Shown here: one piece after another, positions 23,571-31,197 of the stretch
Position numbering within the stretch: the first letter of the stretch is position 1
Layout of the letters: each line of letters begins with the position of its first letter
NCBI GenBank assembly: GCA_964250755.1
Contig: CAXUHB010000015.1
Span: 27,989 to 91,988, forward strand
Length of the DNA stretch: 64,000 nucleotides
From: DASWOJ01 sp964250755
Lineage (GTDB): Bacteria > Pseudomonadota > Alphaproteobacteria > Acetobacterales > Acetobacteraceae
Direction of reading: 5' to 3'
The notes under the pieces: generated by a model
The model's input: only the letters and a program-made list of their open reading frames with translations
Databases searched by the model: none
What the model was told of the DNA's origin: nothing
Program-made: the position numbers and the translations under genes

Positions 23571-25919
23571 ATGAGAGCCGTTGCCGCTCTTGCGCTGCTG
23601 GCTGGTGCCTGCACGGCGGCGCTGGTGCTGCCTGGGTATTACGCCTTCCTGATCGGCCTGGTGGCTGTGTCGGCGCTGGCCTGCACGGGGCTGAACGTGC
23701 TGCTGGGCCTGGCGGGGGAGGTCTCGCTGGGCCAGGCCGGGTTCCTGGCGCTGGGCGCATACGGCGTCGGGGTGCTGACGACCGGGGCGGGCTGGCCGTT
23801 CCTGCTGGCGTGGCCGGCAGCCGCCGCGCTGACGATGGCGGCGGCGGCGCTGCTGGCCGTGCCGGCGCTGCGCGTCACCGGGCCGCATCTGGCGATGGTG
23901 ACCATCGCATTCGGCTTCATCGTCGAGTCCGCCGCGACGGAGTGGCGCGGCGTGACCGGTGGGGCCTCAGGGATCGCCGGCATTCCAGGACCGTTCGGCG
24001 TGCATGGCACGGCGGCGCTGGCGTGCGTCTGCTGCGCGGGGGGGCTGGCGGGGTTCGGCTGGCTGCGGCGGTCGCCGCTGGGGCTGGCGATGGCGATGCA
24101 GGCGGCGGCTCCGGCGGCGGCGCGGGGCGTCGGCATCCGCGCGGTGCCGGTGCGGGCGGCAGCGTTCGTGCTGGCGGCAGGGGCGGCGGGGATCGCGGGC
24201 GGGTTGCAGGCGGGGCTGACCGGGTTCATCGCGCCGTCGTCGTTTCCGTTCTCGCAGTCCATCCTGTTCCTGCTGGTTGTGATGCTGGGCGGGGCCGGCA
24301 GCACCATGGGGCCTTTGGCCGGGGCCGTGCTGGTGGGGCTGCTGCCGGAGTTGCTGTCGGGGCTGGCAGAGTATCGCCAACTGGTGTTCGGCGCCGGGCT
24401 GCTGGTGGTGCTGTGTCTGGCGCCGCGCGGGCTGGCCGGGCTGCTGCCAACCCGGCGCGGGGCCGGGCCGGACGCTGTCGGGGACGTGGCTGCGTTCCTG
24501 CGCCAGGCCGGGCCAGGCGGGCTGCGGGTGGAGGGGCTGGGCGTGGCATTCGGCGGCGTGCGGGCGGTGGACGGCGTCAGCCTTCATGCGCCGGCGGGCG
24601 GCATCACGGGGATCATCGGGCCGAACGGCGCAGGCAAGACGACGCTGCTGAACGCCGTCACCGGCTTCGTGGCGCGGGACCGCGGCACGGTGCAGGCTGG
24701 GGGCCGGATGGCCCGCACCTTCCAGACCGCGCAGATGCCCGGCGGCATGAGCGTGCTGGACTGCGTGCGGACGGGCCTGCTGCGCGGGCGCTGGCGCGGC
24801 GCCGCGGACCCAGCGCTTGCGGCGGCGCTGCTGCGCTTCGTGGGCTACGCCGGGCCGGACACAGCGCCCTGCGCCAGCCTGCCCCACCCGGCCCGGCGGC
24901 TGGTCGAGGTTGCGCGGGCGCTGGCGACGCAGCCCGCAGTGCTGCTGCTGGACGAGCCGGCGGCGGGGCTGGACGCCGCTGACACCGCACGGCTGGCGCC
25001 GGTGCTGCGCGCCATCGCCGGGTGCGGGATCGCGGTGGTGCTGGTCGAGCATGACATGGACCTGGTCATGGGCGCGTGCAGCCGGCTGTTCGTGCTGGAT
25101 GCCGGACGGCTGATCGCCGAGGGGACGCCCGCCCAGGTGCGGGCCGATCCGGCGGTGCGCGCGGCCTATCTGGGCGCTGGCACGGCGCGCCCGCAGCGCC
25201 CGGCTGCGCCGCCGGGTGCGCCGCTGCTGACCCTCCAGGGCTTGCAGGCGGGCTACGGCGGCGTGCCGGTGCTGCGGGATGTGTCGCTGCAGATCGGGCG
25301 CGGGGAGATGGTGGCGCTGGTCGGGCCGAACGGCGCGGGCAAGTCCACCTTGATGCGGGCGCTCAGCGGCCTGCTGCGCCCGGTGGGCGGCAGCATCGGC
25401 TGGGACGGGCGGGAGGCGGCGGCGCTGCCCGCCCACGCCGTCGCACGTCTGGGCCTGGTGCTGGTGCCGGAAGGGCGGCAGGTGTTCCCGGACCTGTCCG
25501 TGCGGGACAACCTGCGGCTGGGCGCCACCGTGCGCCGGGACTTCGACCCGGCGGAGATCGCCGCCATGACGGAGCGGTTCCCCAAGCTGCGCGCCTTGCT
25601 GGACCGGCCTGCCGGGCTGCTGTCGGGCGGGGAGCAGCAGATGCTGGCGCTGGCCCGCGGGCTGCTGGCGCGGCCCACGCTGCTGCTGCTGGACGAGCCG
25701 TCGCTGGGCCTGTCTCCGGCCATCACGGCGGAGCTGTTCGATGCCCTGTCCCGCCTGCGTGACGAGGGGCTGACGCTGCTGCTGGTGGACCAGCGGGCCG
25801 ACCTGGCGCTGCCGCTGGCGGACCGCTGCGCCTTGCTGCTGGGCGGACGGATCGGCCAGGTCGGCCCGCCGGCGGCGATGGGCGCTGTACTGGACTACTT
25901 GGGGACGGAGGCGGCGTGA
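23571..25919 (+). CDS. Branched-chain-type ABC transporter, fused permease and two ATPases (LivM-LivG-LivF)
   Basis: A 782-residue single chain uniting three subunits that are normally separate. Residues about 1-295 are a LivM permease (LNVLLGLAGEVSLGQAGFLALGAY, SPLGLAMAMQAAAPAAARGVGIRAVPVRAAAFVLAAG). Residues about 318-535 are a LivG ATPase with Walker A GPNGAGKT (350-357), Q-loop ARTFQTAQ, Walker B LLLDEPAAGLD (D461/E462) and H494. Residues about 552-782 are a LivF ATPase with GPNGAGKS (585-592), LSGGEQQ (684-690) and LLLDEPSLGL. The LivG signature is degenerate: SLPHPARR (436-443) stands where LSxGQQR is expected, so one of the two composite ATP sites lacks a normal signature. The continuous frame shows no sign of a missed stop. 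The gene ends overlapping the next amidohydrolase. Confidence 0.95.
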   Translation: MRAVAALALLAGACTAALVLPGYYAFLIGLVAVSALACTGLNVLLGLAGEVSLGQAGFLALGAYGVGVLTTGAGWPFLLAWPAAAALTMAAAALLAVPALRVTGPHLAMVTIAFGFIVESAATEWRGVTGGASGIAGIPGPFGVHGTAALACVCCAGGLAGFGWLRRSPLGLAMAMQAAAPAAARGVGIRAVPVRAAAFVLAAGAAGIAGGLQAGLTGFIAPSSFPFSQSILFLLVVMLGGAGSTMGPLAGAVLVGLLPELLSGLAEYRQLVFGAGLLVVLCLAPRGLAGLLPTRRGAGPDAVGDVAAFLRQAGPGGLRVEGLGVAFGGVRAVDGVSLHAPAGGITGIIGPNGAGKTTLLNAVTGFVARDRGTVQAGGRMARTFQTAQMPGGMSVLDCVRTGLLRGRWRGAADPALAAALLRFVGYAGPDTAPCASLPHPARRLVEVARALATQPAVLLLDEPAAGLDAADTARLAPVLRAIAGCGIAVVLVEHDMDLVMGACSRLFVLDAGRLIAEGTPAQVRADPAVRAAYLGAGTARPQRPAAPPGAPLLTLQGLQAGYGGVPVLRDVSLQIGRGEMVALVGPNGAGKSTLMRALSGLLRPVGGSIGWDGREAAALPAHAVARLGLVLVPEGRQVFPDLSVRDNLRLGATVRRDFDPAEIAAMTERFPKLRALLDRPAGLLSGGEQQMLALARGLLARPTLLLLDEPSLGLSPAITAELFDALSRLRDEGLTLLLVDQRADLALPLADRCALLLGGRIGQVGPPAAMGAVLDYLGTEAA

Positions 25920-27163
25920 TGGATCTGGTCGTGCGCGGGGCCATGCTGGCGGACGGGACCGGCCCGGTGGACGTGGGCGTGGCCGCGGGCCGGATCGCCG
26001 CCATCGCCCCGGCGCTGGACCCGGCGCTGGACGTGGAAGCCCCTGCCCTGCCCGCCCACGGCTGCCTGCTGATCCCCGGGCTGGTCGAGACGCACCTGCA
26101 CCTGGACAAGACCTGCATCCTGGACCGCTGCCCGGCGTCCGAGGGGTCCGTGGCCGAAGCCGTGCGCCTGACCAGTGCCGCCAAGAAGGACTTCACGCCC
26201 GAGGATGTCTATGCCCGCGGCCAGCGCACGCTGGAGCGGTGCATCGGATGGGGCACCACGCGCATCCGCACCCATGTCGAGGTGGACCCCGGCATCGGGA
26301 TGCGCGGGTTCGAGGGGGTGCAGCAGCTGGCGCGGGACTACGCCTGGGCCGTGGACATGGAGCTGTGCGTGTTCCCGCAGGAGGGGCTGCTCAACAACCC
26401 CGGCACCGATGCGCTGCTGACCGAAGGGTTGCGCCGGGGTGCCCGGGTGATCGGCGCCGTGCCCTACTGCGACACCGACCCGCGCGGGCAGATTGACCGC
26501 GTGTTCGAGATCGCCCGCGAGTGGGACGTGGACGTGGACATGCATCTGGACATGGGGGACACGCCCGACGGGATGCAGGTGGAATACGTCTGCCGCAAGA
26601 CCGAGGAATATGGCTGGGGCGGACGGGTCGCGGTCGGGCATGTGACGCAGATGTCCTTGGTGCCGCCGGCGCGCTTCGCGCAGCTTGCGGCGACCTTGGC
26701 GCGGGCCGGGGTGGCGGTGACGGTGCTGCCCAGCACCGACCTGTTCCTGATGGGGCGCAGCCACGACCATGCGGTGCCGCGGGGCGTGGTGATGGTGGAG
26801 CCGCTGCGGGCGGCGGGGGTCACGTGCTCGGTGGCGACCAACAACGTGCTGAACCCGTTCACGCCCTATGGTGACGCCAACCTGCTGCGCATGGCGAACC
26901 TGTATGCCAACGTGTGCCATGTCTCGCGCCCGGCAGACCTGCTGGCGTGCCTGGGGATGGTGACGGGGGACGCGGCGCGGCTGATGCGGGCGGGGGAGTA
27001 TGGCATCCGGGTGGGAGCGCCGGCAGATTTGGTGCTGCTGGACGCCGGGACAGGGGCTGCCGCAGTGGCGGAGCTGGCGCAGCCGTTGTGGGGGATGAAG
27101 GCGGGCCGGATGACGTTCTCGCGGGCGCGGGTGGAGTTGCATCGTCCAGGGGTGGGAGGCTGA
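25919..27163 (+). CDS. Cytosine deaminase-like amidohydrolase with altered active site
   Basis: A 414-residue cytoplasmic amidohydrolase related to cytosine deaminase and triazine amidohydrolases, which hydrolyse C-N bonds in N-heterocycles. Metal histidines are present: H59 and H61 (VETHLHLDK), H209 (VDMHLDMGD) and H241 (VAVGHVTQM). However, the cytosine deaminase HCDE motif is HLDM here (M212 in place of the proton-shuttling Glu), and the conserved DD pair that supplies the last metal ligand is N308-N309 (SVATNNVLNPF). A distinct subfamily or a different reaction is likely. The ATG overlaps the fused transporter stop (GTGATG; GTG at 25916 is an alternative), so it is part of the Liv-type operon and may act on the imported compound. 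Confidence 0.85.
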   Translation: MDLVVRGAMLADGTGPVDVGVAAGRIAAIAPALDPALDVEAPALPAHGCLLIPGLVETHLHLDKTCILDRCPASEGSVAEAVRLTSAAKKDFTPEDVYARGQRTLERCIGWGTTRIRTHVEVDPGIGMRGFEGVQQLARDYAWAVDMELCVFPQEGLLNNPGTDALLTEGLRRGARVIGAVPYCDTDPRGQIDRVFEIAREWDVDVDMHLDMGDTPDGMQVEYVCRKTEEYGWGGRVAVGHVTQMSLVPPARFAQLAATLARAGVAVTVLPSTDLFLMGRSHDHAVPRGVVMVEPLRAAGVTCSVATNNVLNPFTPYGDANLLRMANLYANVCHVSRPADLLACLGMVTGDAARLMRAGEYGIRVGAPADLVLLDAGTGAAAVAELAQPLWGMKAGRMTFSRARVELHRPGVGG

Positions 27164-27178
27164 CGGACGAGGATTAAG

Positions 27179-27243
27179 GCTGCCTGCTCCCTCTCCCTCC
27201 GGGGTCAAACCGCAGAGCGGTTTACGGCCGGGGTGAGGGAGTC
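27179..27243. repeat. Palindromic element with nested 20-base hairpin (copy 2, left arm of a pair)
   Basis: GCCTGCTCCCTCTCCCTCCG continues as GGG, then TCAAACCGCAGAGCGGTTTA (27205-27224) and CGGCCGGGGTGAGGGAG. The nested hairpin is the exact reverse complement of the insert at 13836 and sits at the same point in the arm. The matching right arm is at 27319-27357. Confidence 0.88.
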
Positions 27244-27318
27244 TTCCAGCACTGGCCTGTATCGTCTGGGCCGTGGTGCAGCGGCACTAGCGGTGCCCCC
27301 GCTCCGCAACCAAGGCCC

Positions 27319-27357
27319 CCTCACTCCGGCCCTCTCCTGGAGGGAGAGGGGGAAGGA
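27319..27357. repeat. Palindromic element, right arm of the 27.2 kb pair
   Basis: CCCCCTCACTCCGGCCCTCT followed by CCTGGAGGGAGAGGGGGAAGG, inverted relative to the arm at 27179. The pair lies between the convergent ends of the amidohydrolase and the small hypothetical gene, where it probably also stops transcription from both sides. Confidence 0.82.
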
Positions 27358-27361
27358 AAGC

Positions 27362-27676
27362 CTACCCACCCCAGGCGCTGAACACCTGCCGGTCCCGGTT
27401 CTCCTGCATCAGCACGCGGAAGCCCGGCAGCGTCTCGAACCCAAGTCCGCACGGCACGCCGGTTTCCGGGTCGGGCACCACCTTGGCGTAGGCGTCGCCG
27501 CTCAGCTTCTCCCACTTGCCCGCGGGCTTCTTGGCCTCGACATGGACGACGGTGGCCTTCAGCACCATGCGGACGACGGCCTCCTTCGGGTTGGACGGCT
27601 TGGTCAGGCTCAGGAAGCCGCCCACCACCGTCCAGCCGTTCGCCAGCGCCCAGGCGCGCAGCTCGTCCGCGGTCAT
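27362..27676 (-). CDS. Small conserved-looking hypothetical protein
   Basis: A 104-residue soluble protein that I do not recognise. It starts MTADELRAWALANGWTVVGGFLSLTKP, has a mixed alpha/beta pattern with several Val-rich strands (AVVRMVLKATVVHVEA) and a conserved-looking aromatic and Gly-rich end (LGFETLPGFRVLMQENRDRQVF). No signal peptide or membrane segment is visible. Its ATG overlaps the stop of the ABC-F gene (ATGA), so the two are co-translated, and the fixed spacing argues that the frame is real. A regulatory or ribosome-linked role would be guesswork. Confidence 0.7.
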   Translation of the reverse strand: MTADELRAWALANGWTVVGGFLSLTKPSNPKEAVVRMVLKATVVHVEAKKPAGKWEKLSGDAYAKVVPDPETGVPCGLGFETLPGFRVLMQENRDRQVFSAWGG

Positions 27677-29313
27677 GCCGCCTTCTTCCGCTTCTGCTTG
27701 CCGACCGACACCTTGCCGGCGCGGGCCTGACTGGGGGCGCTGCCGGTCTTGGCGCGGTCCAGCACCAGCCGGGCGTAGTCGTCCATGTCGCCGTCGAAGG
27801 GCGCCACCGTGCCGTCCGCCGCCAGCCACAAGCGGTCCGCCACCAGCTCCATCAAGGAGCGGTCATGGGTGATGAGGATGACGGCGCCTTGGTAGTCGTT
27901 CAGCGCGTCCAGCAAGGCGCGTCGGCTGTCTATGTCCAGATGGTTCGTCGGCTCGTCCAGGATCAGGAGGTGCGGCGCGGCCATGGCGACCAGGTTCAGC
28001 AGCAGGCGCGCGCGCTCCCCGCCGGACAGGTTCTCGACCGTCGTGCCCTGCTTCTCGAAGCCGATGCCCCAACTGGCCAGGCGGGAACGGTAGGAGGTCT
28101 CGCTGTCCTCCGGACGCGCCCGGCGTATAATGTCGAGCGGCGTGTCGGCGGCGTCCAGCGCCTCGATCTGGTGCTGGTGGAACCAGCCGACCTGGATGCG
28201 CCGCTCCCGCTGCATGTGCCCGGCCTGCAGGCCCAGCGCACCCGCGGCCATCTTGGCAAAGGTGCTCTTGCCCGCGCCGTTCACGCCCAGCAGGCCGATG
28301 CGGTCGTCTATGTCCAGGCGAAGGTTCAGGTTGCGCAGCACCGGGTCGGCGTCGCCGTAGCCGACCGACGCGCTCTCCAGCCGCATCAGCGGCGGCGCCA
28401 GGGGGCGCGGCGGGGACGGCAGCAGAAAGGGTGCCACGCGCTCTTCGACCACAGCGGCAATCGGTTCCAGCTTGGCCAGACGCTTCATGCGGGACTGCGC
28501 CTGGGCGGCCTTGCTGGCCTTGGCCTTGAAGCGGTCCACGAAGGATTGCAGGTGCGCCCGCTCCGCCTCCTGCTTCACGCGGGAGGCCGTCTGCAGCCGC
28601 GCCTTCTCGGCCCGGCGGCGTTCGAAGTCGTCGTAGCCGCCGGCATACAAATCCAGCTTGCCGTCGCGCAGGTGCAGGATGCTGTCCACCGAGTTGTTCA
28701 GCAGCTCCCGGTCGTGGCTGATGATGATGGCGGCGTTGGGGTAGCGGCGCAGCCGGGCCTCCAGCCACATGGCGCCTTCCAGGTCCAGGTAGTTGGTGGG
28801 CTCGTCGAGCAGCAGCAGGTCGGGCTGTGCGAACAGGGCGGCGGCGAGGGCCACGCGCATCCGCCAGCCGCCGGAGAACTCGGACATGGGCCGGGCCAGG
28901 TCGGCGGTGGAGAAGCCGAGGCCGGAGAGGATTTCGCCTGCGCGTGCTGGGGCGCGGTCGGCGCCGATCTCCTCCAGCTCGGCATAGATGTCGGCGATGC
29001 GCTCGGGCGGCGCCGTGTCCAGTTCGGACATCAGAACATCGCGGCGCTCATCGGCGGCGAGAATGGTGTCGAGCAGGCTGACCGGCGTCGCCGGATGCTC
29101 CTGGCTGACGGCGGCGACGCGGGCGCGGCGGGGCAGCGCGATCTCGCCGCCGTCCGGCTGCAGCTCGCCCAGGATCAGCTTGAACAGGGTGGACTTGCCC
29201 ACGCCGTTGCGCCCGACCAGGCCGACCTTGGCCGTGGGCGGCAGCAGGACGCTGGCGCGGTCGAAAAAACGCCGGCCCCATGCGTTGAACACGAGGTCAT
29301 CAATCTGGAGCAT
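27673..29313 (-). CDS. ABC-F family ATPase (YheS/Uup/EttA-like)
   Basis: A 546-residue soluble protein with two ABC ATPase domains and no membrane part, the ABC-F plan; members act on the ribosome in translation control or antibiotic protection. Domain 1 has GLVGRNGVGKSTL, FSGGWRMRVALA and LLLDEPTNYLD; domain 2 has GLLGVNGAGKSTF, LSGGERARLLLN and LLILDEPTNHLD. The inter-domain linker VDRFKAKASKAAQAQSRMKRL is the charged P-site tRNA-interaction segment. A Lys-rich tail (KVSVGKQKRKKAA) ends the protein. The start MLQIDDLVFNAWGRRFF is the family norm. The gene is divergent from the LOV-domain gene across 114 bases and is followed by an overlapping hypothetical gene. Confidence 0.95.
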   Translation of the reverse strand: MLQIDDLVFNAWGRRFFDRASVLLPPTAKVGLVGRNGVGKSTLFKLILGELQPDGGEIALPRRARVAAVSQEHPATPVSLLDTILAADERRDVLMSELDTAPPERIADIYAELEEIGADRAPARAGEILSGLGFSTADLARPMSEFSGGWRMRVALAAALFAQPDLLLLDEPTNYLDLEGAMWLEARLRRYPNAAIIISHDRELLNNSVDSILHLRDGKLDLYAGGYDDFERRRAEKARLQTASRVKQEAERAHLQSFVDRFKAKASKAAQAQSRMKRLAKLEPIAAVVEERVAPFLLPSPPRPLAPPLMRLESASVGYGDADPVLRNLNLRLDIDDRIGLLGVNGAGKSTFAKMAAGALGLQAGHMQRERRIQVGWFHQHQIEALDAADTPLDIIRRARPEDSETSYRSRLASWGIGFEKQGTTVENLSGGERARLLLNLVAMAAPHLLILDEPTNHLDIDSRRALLDALNDYQGAVILITHDRSLMELVADRLWLAADGTVAPFDGDMDDYARLVLDRAKTGSAPSQARAGKVSVGKQKRKKAA

Positions 29314-29361
29314 GTTTTGGGTGTGCCGTCCGGTGGTGGCGTTGGCCTTCCATGTAGCGGA

Positions 29362-29371
29362 ATTGGCCAAT
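29362..29371. promoter_or_regulatory. Small palindrome in the ABC-F/LOV divergent region
   Basis: ATTGGCCAAT is a perfect 10-base palindrome, midway in an unusually AT-rich stretch between the divergent ABC-F and LOV genes. It could be a shared operator. A short palindrome like this can also occur by chance. Confidence 0.25.
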
Positions 29372-29427
29372 GATTGCGAGGACCGCGTTGCCGGTGCAGG
29401 ATGCGGCCAGCAAGGAATGCGCCTCCA

Positions 29428-30033
29428 ATGAACGATACGCCCGAACACGCCAGCGCCGAAGGCCGTCCCATCACCGCAGCCCTGCTGGCCGCCATCGCGC
29501 ACAGCACCGAGCCGATGGCGCTGTCCGACCCGCGGTTGCCGGACCACCCGATCATCGCGGTGAACAAGGCGTTCGAGGCGATATCGGGCTACACCGCTGC
29601 CGAGATCGTCGGGCGCAACTGCCGGATGATGCAAGGCCCCGGCACGGATGAGGCGACGGCGCGCAAGCTGGGCCGGATCATTGCCGAGGGCCACGGCTGT
29701 GTGGAGTGGCTGGTCAACCACCGCAAGGACGGCACGCCATTCTGGAACCTGCTGTTCCTGTCGCCGGTGCGGGACGGACATGGCAACATAATTCACTACT
29801 TCGCCAACCAGCACGACATCACCAAAGGTCTTCCGGAACGGCTGTCGGAGGTCAACTTCGGCCGCGCCCATATGCCGGAGGAAGTGACGGCCGAGTTCCA
29901 GCGCCTCGTACATGAGATCGCGGCGGCTGCAGAGACCAATGGGCCATCCGACGCGCGGGCGCTGGAGGAAGTCATCCGTGCGGCGCGTCAACTGGCCCAG
30001 GTCAGCACCAGTCTCAAGCCCGGCCCGGCGTAG
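29428..30033 (+). CDS. Short LOV-domain blue-light sensor protein
   Basis: A 201-residue cytoplasmic protein made of one PAS/LOV domain (about residues 20-135) and a helical C-terminal extension. The photoactive cysteine motif is GRNCRMMQG (C65). The other flavin contacts match LOV domains: N97 and N107 in VNHRKDGTPFWNLLF and Q128 in YFANQHDIT. LOV domains bind FMN and form a cysteinyl adduct in blue light. No histidine kinase, GGDEF or DNA-binding domain follows; the extension (EVTAEFQRLVHEIAAAAETN onward) looks like a coiled helix, as in short LOV proteins that signal by dimer change. ATG at 29428 is chosen because an upstream in-frame ATG encodes Arg/Pro-rich non-domain sequence. Confidence 0.88.
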   Translation: MNDTPEHASAEGRPITAALLAAIAHSTEPMALSDPRLPDHPIIAVNKAFEAISGYTAAEIVGRNCRMMQGPGTDEATARKLGRIIAEGHGCVEWLVNHRKDGTPFWNLLFLSPVRDGHGNIIHYFANQHDITKGLPERLSEVNFGRAHMPEEVTAEFQRLVHEIAAAAETNGPSDARALEEVIRAARQLAQVSTSLKPGPA

Positions 30034-30054
30034 CCTCCATCAGGCCTGAGGGCA

Positions 30055-30690
30055 TCACTGAGCGCTGCCCACTGGAAACGGCCTGCTGAGGTAGCGCGAG
30101 CCTTCCAGCCCGAAGCGCCAGGCGACGTCGCGCGCCCGGCTGATGCCAATGCGGGGGCCAGATGCCACCGTGGCGGGCGCGGCCGCCGCCAGCATCCGAA
30201 ACGGAGGCTGGTCCAACGGCAGCCCGTCCAGCGCCCCGGTGACGCCAAGGGCCTGGCACAGCCGTCCGGGACCGGCGCATAACAAGCGCTCCGCCAGACC
30301 GCCGCGGCGCGCGCGCATGGCGGGCAGGCCATACAGAGGCTCCAGCGCGCGGATCAGCACGGCGGCGCCGGGTTCAGGGCCGCACACTAAGTTCAGGCAC
30401 CAGTGCATCCCGTAGGAGCGATAGACGTAGGCGTGCCTGGGCGGCCCGAACATCGCGGCGTTGCGCGGGGTGGGGCCGCGGTGGCTGTGGGAAGCCGGAT
30501 CGGCGCGGTCGTAGGCCTCCGTCTCGACGATGGTGCCGCCGACGCCGTCCACCAGCAGGACCGCGCCAATAAGGTCTCGCGCCACGTCCTGCACGGGGCG
30601 GAGGAGCGCCGTAGATGGCAGGGGCGCCAGGGCCGGAGCAGAAGGCTGGAGGGTCGGGACGGAAGGGGACAGGGAACGGCTCTCCGGCAT
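30055..30690 (-). CDS. DNA-3-methyladenine glycosylase (AAG/Mpg family)
   Basis: A 211-residue DNA repair glycosylase that removes alkylated purines such as 3-methyladenine. The diagnostic region is IVETEAYDRADPASHSHRG, with the catalytic glutamate in ETEAY, followed by PRNAAMFGPPRHAYVYRSYGMHWCLNLVC and AVLIRALEPLYG. ERLLCAGPGRLCQALGV is the conserved third block. The protein is cytoplasmic. The first 35 residues are Pro/Ser-rich and may be a flexible lead; the ATG at 30690 is preferred to a longer frame upstream. It converges on the LOV gene and is divergent from a small membrane protein gene. Confidence 0.94.
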   Translation of the reverse strand: MPESRSLSPSVPTLQPSAPALAPLPSTALLRPVQDVARDLIGAVLLVDGVGGTIVETEAYDRADPASHSHRGPTPRNAAMFGPPRHAYVYRSYGMHWCLNLVCGPEPGAAVLIRALEPLYGLPAMRARRGGLAERLLCAGPGRLCQALGVTGALDGLPLDQPPFRMLAAAAPATVASGPRIGISRARDVAWRFGLEGSRYLSRPFPVGSAQ

Positions 30691-30821
30691 GACGGTCGCG
30701 GACTGGAGGCAACGGGCAGACGGCCGCGCACTTTCATCAGGCGATGCACCGGCATCATGCAGCCTTACACGACGCCAGGCGTTGGGCCTTCGCTCCCCCA
30801 CGCACAGGACCGAGGTCTCTC

Positions 30822-31181
30822 ATGGAATTGTCCAGCTACGCCAGCGCGCTGCATCCCGGCCTGTCCAGGCTGCGGGAGCAGTTGTCCGGATTGATGACAG
30901 GTGCTGCCGAAGCAGCGCCGGCAGCGGCCCGGCAGGCCCGCCCTGCCCTGCTGCAGCAGGCGATGGACAACGCACCCCTGTTGCTGGAACTGGGAACGAC
31001 GCTGCTGCATCGGATGCGCGGCGGACGGGAGGAGGCCATCGCACGCCCTGCCCCGCCGCCGCCCCGGCGCTTCCGCGTGCTGCGCCCGATCCTGATTGCA
31101 GCGGCCGTGGCGGGTGCCGCTTACTACGCCGGGCGGGCCTACGCACCGGCCGGCCGCAGCCGCGCCGCGCGCCAGGCTTAG
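30822..31181 (+). CDS. Small single-pass membrane protein of unknown function
   Basis: A 119-residue protein. The first 85 residues are helical and Ala-rich (SRLREQLSGLMTGAAEAAPAAARQARPALLQQAMDNAPLLLELGTTLLHRM), then a Pro/Arg stretch and one membrane segment (PILIAAAVAGAAYYAGRAYA) close to the C-terminus, ending in a basic tail. The pattern suggests a tail-anchored inner-membrane protein. I do not recognise a family. It converges on the GGDEF-EAL gene with 16 bases between stops. Confidence 0.6.
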   Translation: MELSSYASALHPGLSRLREQLSGLMTGAAEAAPAAARQARPALLQQAMDNAPLLLELGTTLLHRMRGGREEAIARPAPPPPRRFRVLRPILIAAAVAGAAYYAGRAYAPAGRSRAARQA

Positions 31182-31197
31182 CGGTTGCTGCCCCGTC

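Noticed and set aside
24520..25200. Frameshift or missed stop as the reason for the Liv-type fusion
   Set aside because: The linkers (about residues 296-318 and 536-552) read as ordinary Ala/Pro/Gly linkers without an internal stop, frame change or strong start site; the fusion seems genuine.
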